38,392 bases of DNA. Source: Kofleriaceae bacterium (GTDB lineage: Bacteria; Myxococcota_A; Polyangia; Haliangiales; Haliangiaceae). Within the stretch, counting starts at the first letter, position 1; each line of letters begins with the position of its first letter. The stretch spans positions 1 to 38,392 of the forward strand of contig JALHPV010000030.1 in the NCBI GenBank assembly GCA_022842285.1, read 5' to 3'. The position numbers were made by a program, and so were the translations under genes. Positions 1-10,702 of the stretch are shown piece after piece. The notes below the pieces were generated by a model that ran no database searches, had not been told where the DNA came from, and saw nothing but the letters and a program-made list of their open reading frames with translations.

Positions 1-1019
1 GCGCATGGCGAGCAGCGTCGACCCGGCCACGCGCCGGGCCGCGACGAACTGCGGCGAGCCGGCCACCACCGTCAGCGCACGCTGCAGGGCCTGGGCGTGC
101 TCGCCGTTCGCCAGCGCGACCTCGGCGTGGACGACCTGTCCGGCGTCGAAGTCGAGCTGCTCGATCTTGGTGGCGAGGGCCCGCGCATCCTCGATCCGAC
201 CGAGCTGGCGCTGGAGCTTGGCGACGATGGCGAGGGCCTCGGCGTCACTGCGCTCGTCGTCGAGGAGCGTCAAGAGATCGATGGCGGCGACGCGATCGTC
301 GGCCTCGCACAGCACCCAGAACAGCTCCTCGGCGATGTCCATCGCCTGGCCACTGCGGTCGAAGGCACTTCGCGTCTGCAACACGGCCCCGGCCATGTCC
401 CCGGCGAGGCGCAACGCGCGCGCGAGGTCCAGACGGGCATCGAGGTGATCCGGATCGCGCTCCAGCACGGTGCGCATCGCGGCGATCGCCGGCGGATAGT
501 CCTTGGCGAGAGCCAGCGCGACCCCGAGGCGGTAGTAGCCCTCGATGCCATCGGGGACGTGCTTCACGAGCGTGCGCAGCGTGGCGAGCTGCTCCGCTCC
601 CTCCTGCACCCGGGCCAGGCCGAGGTAGCCCTTCTCCTCGTCGGGCGCGAGCTCCACGGCGCGCTCGTAGGCGGCGACGGCCCCCTCGTCCGCGGCGTCC
701 TCGAGCAGCTCGCCCGACGCCTGCCACACGGCGGCGTGATCCGGCCACTCCGCGCGCGCCTTTCGCAGCGTCGCGCGTGCCTCCACGGCGCGCTTGCCCT
801 TCGCTTGCGCGTGGGCGAGGGCCACCGCGATCATCGGCTGATCGGGGGCGAGCTTCGCCGCCGCCGCGAAGGCCCGCTCGGCATCGGCCCAGCTCTCGCC
901 GTGCTCGAGGAGCTTGCCCTCCAGATAGTGCGCATACGCCGCCGGCGGCAACGGGGGCAGGGGCCCACGCGGTGCCTTGCTGCCGCACGCGGCGGACAGC
1001 AGCAGCGCGGCGATCCATC

Positions 1020-1023
<4 letters not shown>
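1..1023 (-). CDS. TPR-repeat lipoprotein, 3' part beyond window
   Basis: Only the first 341 codons are visible; the gene leaves the window at its left edge with no stop. A GTG start at 1023-1021 gives a lipoprotein signal ([16 protein letters not shown]) with lipobox S-A-A-C and acylated Cys at residue 13. The remainder is Ala-rich and helical. It repeats about every 34 residues with tetratricopeptide signatures such as [30 protein letters not shown] and [16 protein letters not shown], so it is probably a periplasm-facing scaffold. The GTG overlaps the TGA stop of the upstream carboxyltransferase gene in a GTGA quartet (1020-1023), so translation is likely coupled. No enzymatic motif is visible, and the link to acyl-CoA metabolism is positional only. 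Confidence 0.8.
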
Positions 1024-2576
<1,553 letters not shown>

Positions 2577-2602
2577 GGCCCGATTTATAACCCCTCCGCG
2601 AG

Positions 2603-5600
2603 CTAGCGCATGACGCGCTCGAGACGGAACTGCATCCCGATGTTCACGCGGGCGACGACGGTGCGCGTGCCGCTCATCTCGAAGGGAATCGACTTCTTCG
2701 CGCCGATGGCCGTGATCTCGACCGTGCCGCGGGTCATGCGACCACCGTCCTTGCGCGTCACCTCGACGAGGTAGTTGCCCTTCTTCAGCGTGCGCAGGCC
2801 GAGCTTCTCGGTCGAGGAGCTGGTGACGTCGCTCGCGGTGGCGTCGGCGCGGCCGCCCATCCAGGAGATGCGCGAGCCATCCGGCGCGACGAGCGTGATG
2901 TCGAGGTCCTCGCCGCCCGACCACGTGCCGGTGATGGAGAGGTCCCGGGACGCGGCGGCGGCCGGGGCTGGCGAGGTCGCGGCCTTCTCGGCAGCGGAGC
3001 GCGCCGCGGCATCGGGGAGGGCGCTCAGCACGAGCTCGCTATCGGCCTGACGACCCAGGCTGCGGAGGCAGCGGACGGCCTGGCCCGCGGCCTTCGGATC
3101 CTTCGTCTGGATGGAAGCGAGCGCGATGCGGTGGCTACACGCCTGCGCGAGGCGACCGGCCTGCTCGTAGGCGCGAACCATGCGCTCGTGCATCGGGACG
3201 CCGTCGGCGTTCAGGTCGATGAGACCGGACAGCACGCGGAGGGCGGTCTCGCGGTCGCCGGTGCGACCGATGAGGTCGGCCTGGTAGCCGAGGGCCTGCG
3301 GGTCGAGGCGGTCGCGCTCGAGCCACTGGGCCGCGACGGTCTGGGCGCGCTCGATCTCACCGGCGTAGGAGAGCGCCTGGACGAGGGCGCGGTGCTTCTC
3401 GCGGCTGTCCGGTTGGGCGGCGAGGGCCGCCTCGGCGGTGGCGATCGCCTTCGTGATGTTCGGGCTCGTACCGTCGAAGGTCGAGATCGACGGGACCTTG
3501 TACCAGACCTTGCGCATCGCGATCATGCCGGCGCGGCCTCCACGGCCACGGCTTCCACCCCACTCGTCGTCCATGGCGATGTCGCCGCGACGGTCCGCGC
3601 GCTCGGCCTTCGCACTCTCCTTGTCCTTCGGTTCCGGCGCGGGCGCCTTCTTGGGGGCGCGCGAGGCGACGGTCGCAGGCGCGGGCGGACCCGCAGCCGA
3701 GTCACTCGCCGGTGCGTCGGCATCGCCGAGCAGACCACCGGCCATCGCGGGATCCTGCGAGATCGTGCCGCTCGCGGTGACCTCGTCGATCGACTCCTCA
3801 CCCGTCCAGAGATCCGACGCCTCGCGGCGGTCGACACCGAACGCCTCGAACATCTCGGCCGACTCGAGCACGAGCAGGGAGGTCTCGCGCGACATCACGC
3901 CGTAGCCCTGCGAGAGGGCGACGATGCGGGCGCGGTCCCCATTGGTACCGGCGCGCTCGAGCTGCTCGATGGCGAGCGAGGCCCAGAGGCGCGGCACGAA
4001 GCCGTTGCCCGGCGCCGACGACACGGCGAGCGCGAGCGGATAGCGCTGCTCGAAGGGCTGACCCGCGACGCTGCCGCGGACGACGATGTCGCCCTTCACC
4101 TCGCCGGTGACGCGCGCCGCGACGAGGACCTCTTCGCCGCCCCGGATGGTGGGGAGGATCGTGGGCGCGACATCAGCGAGGCCCGGGGGCAGCTCGACGG
4201 TCGCATCGCGGAGCGCGCTGCCGAGGGTCGACGCGATGGCGACCTGGGCCGCCGTCGAGATCGACTCGCCCGGGCGATACGGGATGAAGCTGCCGCCACC
4301 CCCGCGGGCCACGGCCGCGAGGACCGTGCTGTCCGCGTCGCCGCCGATGCCGATGGTCGCGACGCGCACCCCTTCCGTCGAGGCCGCGATCGCCTTCTCC
4401 ACGTCGGCCTGGCGACGGAAGCCCGTCGTCGTGAAGCCGTCACCGATGTAGATGACCCAGCGCTCGCGCTGCGCATCGGTCTTCATCTCGGCCGCCGCCG
4501 AGCGCACCGAGGAGACGATGTCGCTGGCGCCGGCCGCGGTCTGCGATGCGAGCCACGACGCGGTGTCCTTCAGGTTCGCGGCCGTCGGGGCCTCGAGGGC
4601 CCCCGCGCTGCGGCACTCGGTGTCACACGCGAGGACCGTGAAGCGATCGCGGCGATCGAGCTGACCGACGAGCGAGTCGACGAGCTTGCCGGCGCGGGTC
4701 GCGCGCTCGCCCGTCATCGACTGGCTGGTGTCGACGGCGATCACGTAGTCGCGCGGCTTCGACGCATCCCACTTCGGGAGCTTCGGCTTGAGCGCGATGA
4801 CCGCGGTGGGCCGAACATCTGCCGCCGCCGCGCGCTGCGCGACGAGCACTGCCTCCTCGTTGCCCACGTTCTTGCGGGCCGCGAGCTTCTCGTCGGGCGC
4901 CATGGCGTGGCCGCCGGCGAACGTCCACGCGCGCATCTCCGCGTCGCCCTCGGCGGCGCGGTAGTCGACCACGAGGTCGCCGCGGGGCACGAAGCCCTTC
5001 GCATGGAACGTGTGCGCCTCGACATCGGCGCGCTTCGGATCCGCGACGAGGTCATACGTCGGCGCGCGGAAGCCGCCCTTCTCGGCGCCACGCACCTCGA
5101 CGTCGATGTTCATCTCGTCGGCGACAGTCGAGCCGTCCGCGGAGTGCGGCAGCGGGTACGTGTACTGACGCCACGGACCGCGCGGCGTGACGACCTGCGT
5201 GTACGAGATCTTGATCGTGCGCGAGCCCTTCGCCGGGATCGGGAAGATCTTGAGCTCGAAGCGGCCTCCGCGCTTCCAGTCGAGCAGCGCGGGGTCGCGC
5301 CACGGGCCCTGCACCCAGATGATGTCCTCGGAGGGACGGCGCTTCATCTTCGGCGTTGCCTTCTCGATGACGCCGCGCCAGATCTTGGCCGCGCGCTCCT
5401 TGTCGACGAACGCGCCCGTCTCGAAGCCGTCCTTGACGTCGAGCTGGAGGCCGTCGATCTGCGCATCGGCGGGCAGCGGGAACTGATAGACACCCTCGAG
5501 AACGGCATCGCTGTCGTTGCGGAACGTCTCCGTGATCTCGGTGCGCGCGATCGGGCCGACGATGCGGACCTTCACGTCGTGCTTCGCGAGGGCGAGGTTC

Positions 5601-6730
5601 CAGTCGCGGTCGCGCTTCTCGCCCGGCTTGTACGCGCGGAGCGCGCCGAGGCCCGACGTCACTTCGTCCGACTGCGCGACCGGCTTCGTCCCGAGCTCCG
5701 ACCACTCGACGTCGCGCGCCGCCCCGGGCGCCGCGTTCACCGCAAGCACGCCCTTGTCGATCGTGCCCTCTTCACCGGCGCGCACTTCCTGCTTCGCGCC
5801 CGCGGTCGTGTTCAGGATGATGGCGCCGCGCACGACCTGCACCGAGGTCAGCGTGTCGGCGGCGGCCACGGCGAACCGCGTGCCGACGACATCGATCCGC
5901 CCGTTCGGCGTCGTGATCGAAGCGGGGCGCTGCTCGACATGCGCGACATCGGCGACGAGGCGCCCCGTCGTCATCGTGATCTGCCGCGGCTCCTTCGCTC
6001 CGAGCTTGATGCTCGTGCTGTGGTCGAGGGTGATCTTCGTGCCATCGGCGAACGCGAGGGACACGCGGGTGCGGTCGTCGGTGCGCAGCTCGGCGCCGGC
6101 CGGAATCGGCTCGTTCACCTTCAGCGGCTTGGTGCCGGCGGCGGTGACGACGCTGACGCCATCCACCTTGTCGGCGGCGGCGCGCTCGACGTGCGCGACG
6201 GTCCCGACCGGCGCCGCCGGGTCGATCGCGACCGGACTGGATTCGCCGGTGGTCTGCGTCGCCTGCGACCCCGACTTCTTCAGGGCGACATAGCCGACGG
6301 TGCCGGCCGCGAGGGCCGCCGCACCAGCGGCGATCCACACGATCCGCTTCGGCGCCGTCTTCCGTGACGTGATCGGCGTCGGGGCGTCGACCCGCTTCTT
6401 GTCTGCCGGCGTGGCCGCCGGCTTCGCGAGCTCGCGCGTGGCCTTCTCGATCGCGAGCGTCGACGCTTTCAGCGTCTCCGCGGTCGGATCGACCTGCGGG
6501 GTGGGCTGCTTCTCGAGCGTCGCGAGGATCTTCGCGGCCAGATCGCCCGTCGGCACGTAGTCGTGGCCCGCTACCGCGAGCGACTTCGCGAGCTGCGCCG
6601 CTTCATGGCGCGCATCGCGGCAGTCGTCACACGACGCGAGGTGATCGGCGTGACGCGCGATCGCTTCGGCCTCGCCGTCGACGAGCGCGGCGAGATCATC
6701 TTGAACTTGAGAGCACTGCTGTTCGGTCAT
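2603..6730 (-). CDS. Anti-sigma zinc finger / FecR / VIT / VWA / TPR fusion protein
   Basis: A 1375-residue multidomain membrane protein. The N-terminus has an anti-sigma zinc-finger motif, H30-x3-C34-x2-C37. An Ala/Pro/Lys-rich linker follows, then one transmembrane helix at about 129-150. Outside the membrane come a FecR-like beta domain (about 175-330, with [20 protein letters not shown] and [17 protein letters not shown]), a VIT domain (about 370-500) and a von Willebrand A domain. The VWA domain has an intact MIDAS, D667-T-S669-Q-S671. After an acidic/Pro linker lie TPR-like helices (about 1110-1250) and a C-terminal beta domain. Its ATG overlaps the stop of the ECF sigma gene (ATGA, 6727-6730), which fits a sigma/anti-sigma pair. 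The cytoplasmic zinc finger would hold the sigma factor. The outer domains would sense or bind ligand through metal-dependent VWA contacts. The sensing role is inference. Confidence 0.88.
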   Translation of the reverse strand: MTEQQCSQVQDDLAALVDGEAEAIARHADHLASCDDCRDARHEAAQLAKSLAVAGHDYVPTGDLAAKILATLEKQPTPQVDPTAETLKASTLAIEKATRELAKPAATPADKKRVDAPTPITSRKTAPKRIVWIAAGAAALAAGTVGYVALKKSGSQATQTTGESSPVAIDPAAPVGTVAHVERAAADKVDGVSVVTAAGTKPLKVNEPIPAGAELRTDDRTRVSLAFADGTKITLDHSTSIKLGAKEPRQITMTTGRLVADVAHVEQRPASITTPNGRIDVVGTRFAVAAADTLTSVQVVRGAIILNTTAGAKQEVRAGEEGTIDKGVLAVNAAPGAARDVEWSELGTKPVAQSDEVTSGLGALRAYKPGEKRDRDWNLALAKHDVKVRIVGPIARTEITETFRNDSDAVLEGVYQFPLPADAQIDGLQLDVKDGFETGAFVDKERAAKIWRGVIEKATPKMKRRPSEDIIWVQGPWRDPALLDWKRGGRFELKIFPIPAKGSRTIKISYTQVVTPRGPWRQYTYPLPHSADGSTVADEMNIDVEVRGAEKGGFRAPTYDLVADPKRADVEAHTFHAKGFVPRGDLVVDYRAAEGDAEMRAWTFAGGHAMAPDEKLAARKNVGNEEAVLVAQRAAAADVRPTAVIALKPKLPKWDASKPRDYVIAVDTSQSMTGERATRAGKLVDSLVGQLDRRDRFTVLACDTECRSAGALEAPTAANLKDTASWLASQTAAGASDIVSSVRSAAAEMKTDAQRERWVIYIGDGFTTTGFRRQADVEKAIAASTEGVRVATIGIGGDADSTVLAAVARGGGGSFIPYRPGESISTAAQVAIASTLGSALRDATVELPPGLADVAPTILPTIRGGEEVLVAARVTGEVKGDIVVRGSVAGQPFEQRYPLALAVSSAPGNGFVPRLWASLAIEQLERAGTNGDRARIVALSQGYGVMSRETSLLVLESAEMFEAFGVDRREASDLWTGEESIDEVTASGTISQDPAMAGGLLGDADAPASDSAAGPPAPATVASRAPKKAPAPEPKDKESAKAERADRRGDIAMDDEWGGSRGRGGRAGMIAMRKVWYKVPSISTFDGTSPNITKAIATAEAALAAQPDSREKHRALVQALSYAGEIERAQTVAAQWLERDRLDPQALGYQADLIGRTGDRETALRVLSGLIDLNADGVPMHERMVRAYEQAGRLAQACSHRIALASIQTKDPKAAGQAVRCLRSLGRQADSELVLSALPDAAARSAAEKAATSPAPAAAASRDLSITGTWSGGEDLDITLVAPDGSRISWMGGRADATASDVTSSSTEKLGLRTLKKGNYLVEVTRKDGGRMTRGTVEITAIGAKKSIPFEMSGTRTVVARVNIGMQFRLERVMR

Positions 6731-7302
6731 ACGGCCTCCACATCGGGCATCGAGGTACGGAGGCGACCGAGCGCACGGCTGATGCGCTTGCGAGCGGTGG
6801 CCTCGTCGAGATTGAGAGCAGTCGCGATCTCGCGGTGGCTGAGATCGGCGACGAAGCGCAAGACGAGGGCCTCGCGCTCGCTGGGTTTCAAGGTGGCGAG
6901 GGCATCGCGCACCGCGCGCGCCCGGCGGCGCATGGCGAACGCATCGACCGCTTCACCGGACGTCGGGACGATCTCGAGGAGCTCGCGGCCCTTGCGACGC
7001 GTTTCGAGCGCGTGTGCGCAGACGTGACGAGCAATTCCGCAGAGCCAGGCCTTCACCGAGCCCTCGCCGCGGTACGACGCCATCGCTCGGTGCGCTCGCA
7101 AGAGCGTCTCCTGCGTGGCCTCGTCCGCGTCGGCCTGCGAGCCCAGGAGGGCCATGCACAGCCGTCCGAGGATCGTTCCATAGGTCGTCGCGCAGGCGCT
7201 CACCGCATCGCGGTGGGCCCCTTCGGCGATGAGCTTCGCGATCGGGTCCTGTATGGGTTCATCCACGGTCGCCAAAGCGTGCGCCTGCATTCCGGGCTTC
7301 AT
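6727..7302 (-). CDS. ECF-type RNA polymerase sigma factor
   Basis: A 191-residue sigma-70 family protein of extracytoplasmic-function type. Region 2 covers about residues 33-105, with QADADEATQETLLRAHRAM and VKAWLCGIARHVCAHALETRR. Region 4 covers about 130-185, with LATLKPSEREALVLRFVADLSHREIA and the helix-turn-helix around LNLDEATARKRISRALGRLR. Its TGA stop overlaps the ATG of the zinc-finger/VIT/VWA gene, so the two proteins are made together. An alternative ATG four codons in (MQAHALATVDE) is equally possible; neither start has a strong Shine-Dalgarno. The gene diverges from the kelch lipoprotein across an 81-bp gap that must hold both promoters. No ECF promoter consensus is convincing there. 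The regulon is unknown. Confidence 0.92.
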   Translation of the reverse strand: MKPGMQAHALATVDEPIQDPIAKLIAEGAHRDAVSACATTYGTILGRLCMALLGSQADADEATQETLLRAHRAMASYRGEGSVKAWLCGIARHVCAHALETRRKGRELLEIVPTSGEAVDAFAMRRRARAVRDALATLKPSEREALVLRFVADLSHREIATALNLDEATARKRISRALGRLRTSMPDVEAV

Positions 7303-7383
7303 GTGCGGAGGAACGGCCAGTTCGTGACCGGCGATCTAGAGAATCTTTCAACCGGCTGATTTCGCTCGTGGTACCCAGGGCTC

Positions 7384-8403
7384 ATGCGGACTGCACTCTG
7401 GCTGATGGCCCTGGCGGCATGTGGTGGTGACGACTCCATGCAGCTGCCGATCGATGCTCCGCCCGGCTCCTTCGATGGCCCGCCTGACGGGATGTCCGAC
7501 GGCAGCGGCGCGGCGGAGTGGCAGTCCGAGCCCGCGGTGGTCGGCGGTGCGATCCAGGAGACAGCCGTCGTGGCCGTCGGCGAGCAAGTCTTCGTGATGG
7601 GCGGCTTCAACGCGCAGATCGGCGTCGTGCCCGACGTGCGTATCTTCGACGCAGCTTCGGACGCCTGGTCGAACGGGATCGCGCTCCCGCGCTCGATGCA
7701 TCACCTGAACGCCGCGGTCGTCGACGGCACGATCTACATCGTCGGTGGCATGACGGGCACCAACTTCGCGCCGCAGGGCGACGCGTTGTCGTGGGATCCC
7801 TCGACCGATATCGGCAGCTGGACGCCACGCACCGCGATGCCCGCGAACCTGCGCGGCGCGGCCGTCACGGGGGCGATCGGCACGACGATCTATGTCGCAG
7901 GTGGGCTCGCGTCCGGCGGCGCCGCTTCGTCCGTCCTCAGCGCGTACGACACGCTGACCGATACCTGGAACACGGCGCTGCCCCCTCTGCCGACCGCCGT
8001 CGACCACGGGTGCGGCGGCGTCATCGATGGCAAGCTCTACGTGATCGGCGGTCGCGCCGGCGGTATCGGCACGATCAAGACGACCGTCTACGAGTACACA
8101 CCGGGCGGCGCGTGGGTCGAGAAGACCCCGCTACCGACGGGCCGGGGCGGTACCGCCTGCGCCGTACACGAAGGCACGATCGTCGTCATCGGCGGCGAGG
8201 GCAACGCGGCTGCGGCCTCGGGCGTGTTCCCGAATGTCGAGCAGTATGACGCCGCCACCGACACCTGGCGCACCTTGCCGCCGATGCGCACGCCGCGTCA
8301 CGGCACCGGCGCGGCCGTCGTGAATGGCGTCCTCTACGTGCCGGGCGGCGCGACGACGCAGGCCTTCGGCGCCGTCGACACGCACGAGTCGCTCGCGCTC
8401 TGA
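7384..8403 (+). CDS. Kelch-repeat lipoprotein (six-bladed propeller)
   Basis: A 339-residue secreted lipoprotein. The signal MRTALWLMALAACGG carries lipobox L-A-A-C13. A low-complexity Asp/Gly/Pro/Ser linker follows (about 14-45), then six kelch motifs each ending in a beta strand plus GG: VFVMGGFN, IYIVGGMT, IYVAGGLA, LYVIGGRA, IVVIGGEG and LYVPGGAT. The spacing of about 48 residues and the paired Tyr/Trp positions (AYDTLTDTW, QYDAATDTW) are classic kelch features. Together they predict one closed beta-propeller displayed on the envelope. Such domains bind proteins or glycans; no catalytic residues are evident. It diverges from the ECF sigma gene and could be one of its targets. It ends 2 bp from the convergent FAD oxidoreductase gene. 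Confidence 0.9.
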   Translation: MRTALWLMALAACGGDDSMQLPIDAPPGSFDGPPDGMSDGSGAAEWQSEPAVVGGAIQETAVVAVGEQVFVMGGFNAQIGVVPDVRIFDAASDAWSNGIALPRSMHHLNAAVVDGTIYIVGGMTGTNFAPQGDALSWDPSTDIGSWTPRTAMPANLRGAAVTGAIGTTIYVAGGLASGGAASSVLSAYDTLTDTWNTALPPLPTAVDHGCGGVIDGKLYVIGGRAGGIGTIKTTVYEYTPGGAWVEKTPLPTGRGGTACAVHEGTIVVIGGEGNAAAASGVFPNVEQYDAATDTWRTLPPMRTPRHGTGAAVVNGVLYVPGGATTQAFGAVDTHESLAL

Positions 8404-8405
8404 TT

Positions 8406-9719
8406 TCAGAGGAGCCAGCGATTGCACAGGCGATGCGGATCGAGCGCCGACTTGAGCGCGCGAAAGCGGGGGAGCGCGGCCCCGAACTGTCTCTCGAGCA
8501 GGTCGGCGCGGTCGACGTGGATGCCCATCAGATAGAGCTTCGCGCCGCGATCGAGGGCGAGGTCGGCGAGGGTCCGCAGCACCGGCAACCAGCGGAGGGC
8601 ATCGCCGCGCGTCGGAAGCTGCGGCCGGATCGCGATGAACATGCAGCAGTCGCCTTCGCTCGGTAGCGGCGTCGGTGCGAGCGGCAGGTTCGGCATGATG
8701 CGCGTGGGCGCGATGGCCATGCCGTCGGGCAGGGTGGCCACGAGGCCAGAGGCCACGATCTCGCGCTCGAGGGCGCGCAGGGTGGCGAGGCCGGGCTCGT
8801 CGAAGGGCAGGGCGAGCTCGAGCGCGGGGCAGACGTAGTTCCAGGTGCGCGGCTCGGCGGCGACGAGGTGGCGATCACTGCCGGGGATCGGATCCGCCGT
8901 CGTCGGCGCGAGCGCGGTGAGCCGCGTGTCGCCGAGCGGCGGCATCACGCCCTCGTGCGTCGTGAAGCTCGCGAGGACCGCCCGCACCGCGAGCGAACCA
9001 TCCGCGCGCCACACCAGCGTCGAGCGCACGAGCTCGAAGGTTCGTTCGCGCCGGAGCTCGCGGATCGCGGCGACGTACTGCTCCAGGGAGCTCCACGCCA
9101 CGACGTGACCGGCGAGCAGATGCGGACGATCGAGCGTCGCCAGGGTCACGCTCGCGAACGCGCCGAGCTGCCCGCGTCCAGCGAGCAGATAGCCGAGCTC
9201 CTCGTCGTCACGCGTGATCGTCCGCCGTGTGCCGTCGGGGGCGATCCAGTCGGCGCCGAGCACGCTCGCGATCTGTAGTCCCTCGTGCAGCGCGAGGTCT
9301 CCGACGCCACCGACGGAGAGAGTGCCGCCGACGGTCGTGACGAGGTTGTCGGTGAGCGACACGGGGCGGCGCGACTTGCGCAGCGTCTCCGCGACCGTCA
9401 GCCACGTGGTGCCACCGAGCACGGTGATCGACGCTGCGTCTTGCGTGACCACGCCGGTCAGCTGCCTCATGTCGATCACCACGTCATCGGTGAGCACCTG
9501 TCCGCCGGAGCTATGCGCGGCGCCGCGGAGCACGTACGGGGCACCACGTTCGAAGCAGATCCGCATCGTCTGCGCGAGCTCGGCAGGGTCGCGAGGCATG
9601 GCGACCATCAGCGGTTGCCGCAGGATGTAGCGGCCGAAATCGGTAGCGTAGGCGCGGAGCTGTCGCGAGATGGGTATCCCACCTCCCCGAATCGCCTCCA
9701 AGATCCCGTAGCTACTCAT
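8406..9719 (-). CDS. FAD-binding oxidoreductase, cytokinin-dehydrogenase-like
   Basis: A 437-residue flavoprotein of the FAD_binding_4 / VAO superfamily. The N-terminus resembles plant cytokinin dehydrogenases: TDFGRYILRQPLMVAMPRD, then RGAAHSSGGQ, where H69 matches the histidine that carries covalent FAD in that family. SLTDNLVTTVGGTLSVGGVGD, ending in its GGTLS core, lines up with the FAD cradle. LAGRGQLGAFASVTLATL is the next FAD-contact segment. The C-terminal half (about 230-400) would be the substrate cap. The closing LDPHRLCNRW is the usual family ending. No signal peptide is visible, so it is probably cytoplasmic, unlike the secreted and longer plant enzymes. The substrate is unknown; an amine, sugar-lactone or other alcohol oxidase is equally possible. 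It is a single gene, convergent with the kelch gene and divergent from the Gly-rich orphan. Confidence 0.82.
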   Translation of the reverse strand: MSSYGILEAIRGGGIPISRQLRAYATDFGRYILRQPLMVAMPRDPAELAQTMRICFERGAPYVLRGAAHSSGGQVLTDDVVIDMRQLTGVVTQDAASITVLGGTTWLTVAETLRKSRRPVSLTDNLVTTVGGTLSVGGVGDLALHEGLQIASVLGADWIAPDGTRRTITRDDEELGYLLAGRGQLGAFASVTLATLDRPHLLAGHVVAWSSLEQYVAAIRELRRERTFELVRSTLVWRADGSLAVRAVLASFTTHEGVMPPLGDTRLTALAPTTADPIPGSDRHLVAAEPRTWNYVCPALELALPFDEPGLATLRALEREIVASGLVATLPDGMAIAPTRIMPNLPLAPTPLPSEGDCCMFIAIRPQLPTRGDALRWLPVLRTLADLALDRGAKLYLMGIHVDRADLLERQFGAALPRFRALKSALDPHRLCNRWLL

Positions 9720-9739
9720 GGTTTTCTAAGTCACAAGCA

Positions 9740-9755
9740 GGAAGAAACGTCTTCC
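9740..9755. promoter_or_regulatory. Short inverted repeat in divergent promoter region
   Basis: GGAAGA-AACG-TCTTCC is a perfect 6-bp inverted repeat with a 4-nt centre. It lies in the 58-bp gap between the divergent FAD oxidoreductase and the Gly-rich orphan, which is AT-richer than its surroundings. It could be an operator or merely a small hairpin. Position is its only support. Confidence 0.3.
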
Positions 9756-9777
9756 GAGAGCGTACTACGATGACCCC

Positions 9778-10449
9778 ATGCCGTTCGACGACCTCAGCCG
9801 CGACGTTGCCGGCCGGCACGCGCACAAGGCAGACCCCCGCAATGGCGGCAAGCCCATGGTCAATGGACCGTTCGGCTATGTCGAGTCGACGCGCAGCCCG
9901 AATGGCGACCTGCGGGGCGTCGGGGGTGGCTTCGGCCTGCTCTCGGGCAACATGGGCCAGGGCGCGAGGGGCGACGTCATGCAGGCGCAGGGTCACTTCG
10001 GTGGCTGGAGCGATGCCGACGGCAGGACCCAGTACGGCGCCGAGCTCGACGCCGCCGTCGTGCGCACCGGCATCGAGCGGGGCGGTGCTCTCGGTCCCGT
10101 CGGCTTCAACGTCTCGGCGCTCGATGCGAACGCCAACGCGAGGGTCAGCAACGAGACAGCGTCGATCGGCGCGCAGGCCAACCTCATCGGTGGCTCCATC
10201 TCGGGCGGCACCGACGAGCACAACTTCACGCTCGGTGGTTCGATTGGTGTCGGCGCGGGCGGCCGCGCCCACTACGGCGATGCCGATGGTGACGGCGTGC
10301 GCGAGTATGGGTTCGGCTTCGATGCTGGCCCCGTCTCGTTCGACATGAAGTCCGAGCTCCTCGGGCACGCGGCGAACGGCATCAGCAATGCCTGGAACGG
10401 CGCGACGAACATGGCCAGCAACGCCTGGAACTCGATCACCAGCTGGTAG
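9778..10449 (+). CDS. Glycine-rich orphan protein with Trp-repeat tail
   Basis: A 223-residue protein I do not recognise. It has no signal peptide or transmembrane helix. The body (about 20-190) is rich in Gly, Ala, Asn and Asp, with alternating short strands (GGFGLLSGNMGQGARGDV, GGSISGGTDEHNFTLGGSIG). That pattern suggests a repetitive beta-solenoid or beta-roll. An acidic turn YGDADGDGVREYGFGFDAG (about 163-181) could bind calcium. The last 25 or so residues are amphipathic and contain two copies of an N-A-W-N unit, ending in SITSW. Similar Gly-rich body plus amphipathic tail layouts occur in secreted or membrane-active proteins, but no toxin motif is visible. It starts the plus-strand cluster that continues with the two-helix membrane protein and the YkgJ-like gene. 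Confidence 0.7.
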   Translation: MPFDDLSRDVAGRHAHKADPRNGGKPMVNGPFGYVESTRSPNGDLRGVGGGFGLLSGNMGQGARGDVMQAQGHFGGWSDADGRTQYGAELDAAVVRTGIERGGALGPVGFNVSALDANANARVSNETASIGAQANLIGGSISGGTDEHNFTLGGSIGVGAGGRAHYGDADGDGVREYGFGFDAGPVSFDMKSELLGHAANGISNAWNGATNMASNAWNSITSW

Positions 10450-10466
10450 CCGTGTTCTGGGCTACC
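10445..10466 (+). terminator. Hairpin spanning the stop codon of the Gly-rich gene
   Basis: GGTAGCC (10445-10451) pairs perfectly with GGCTACC (10460-10466) around an 8-nt loop. The stop codon TAG (10447-10449) lies in the left arm. No U-tract follows, so this may be an mRNA processing or attenuation hairpin rather than a true intrinsic terminator. Confidence 0.35.
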
Positions 10467-10474
10467 GTCGCCGC

Positions 10475-10702
10475 ATGGCTGACCGCCCGCCCGCAATCAT
10501 TGGTGCTGCGCCGATTCTCGTCGGTGCGGTCCTGATCATCGTCGGACTCATGCGTCCCGCGGTGTTCTGGGGCACGGGCAAGGTCGAGACGGGACGATCG
10601 TGGTTCGGCGAGAACGGCATGGCTCTCGGCTTCATCGGCTTTGGTGTGCTCCTCGCCATCGTCGGCATCGCAACCATCATGCGTATCGGGAGCAGCAAGT
10701 GA
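10475..10702 (+). CDS. Small two-helix membrane protein
   Basis: A 75-residue protein starting at ATG 10475 (MADRPPAIIGAAPILVG). Two hydrophobic helices are visible, at about residues 8-26 and 48-69. They are joined by a short loop containing WGTGKVETGRSWFGENG. No conserved family is recognised. Its TGA stop overlaps the GTG start of the YkgJ-like gene (GTGA, 10699-10702), so the two are probably translated together. Topology is likely both ends on the same side. The role is unknown; it may anchor or regulate the coupled cysteine-cluster protein. Confidence 0.7.
   Translation: MADRPPAIIGAAPILVGAVLIIVGLMRPAVFWGTGKVETGRSWFGENGMALGFIGFGVLLAIVGIATIMRIGSSK

Noticed and set aside
3131-6367. A 1078-codon open frame on the plus strand opposite the VIT/VWA gene.
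   Set aside because: It is a by-product of G/C third positions in the real minus-strand gene. It is Arg-rich, lacks domains, and has no start context.
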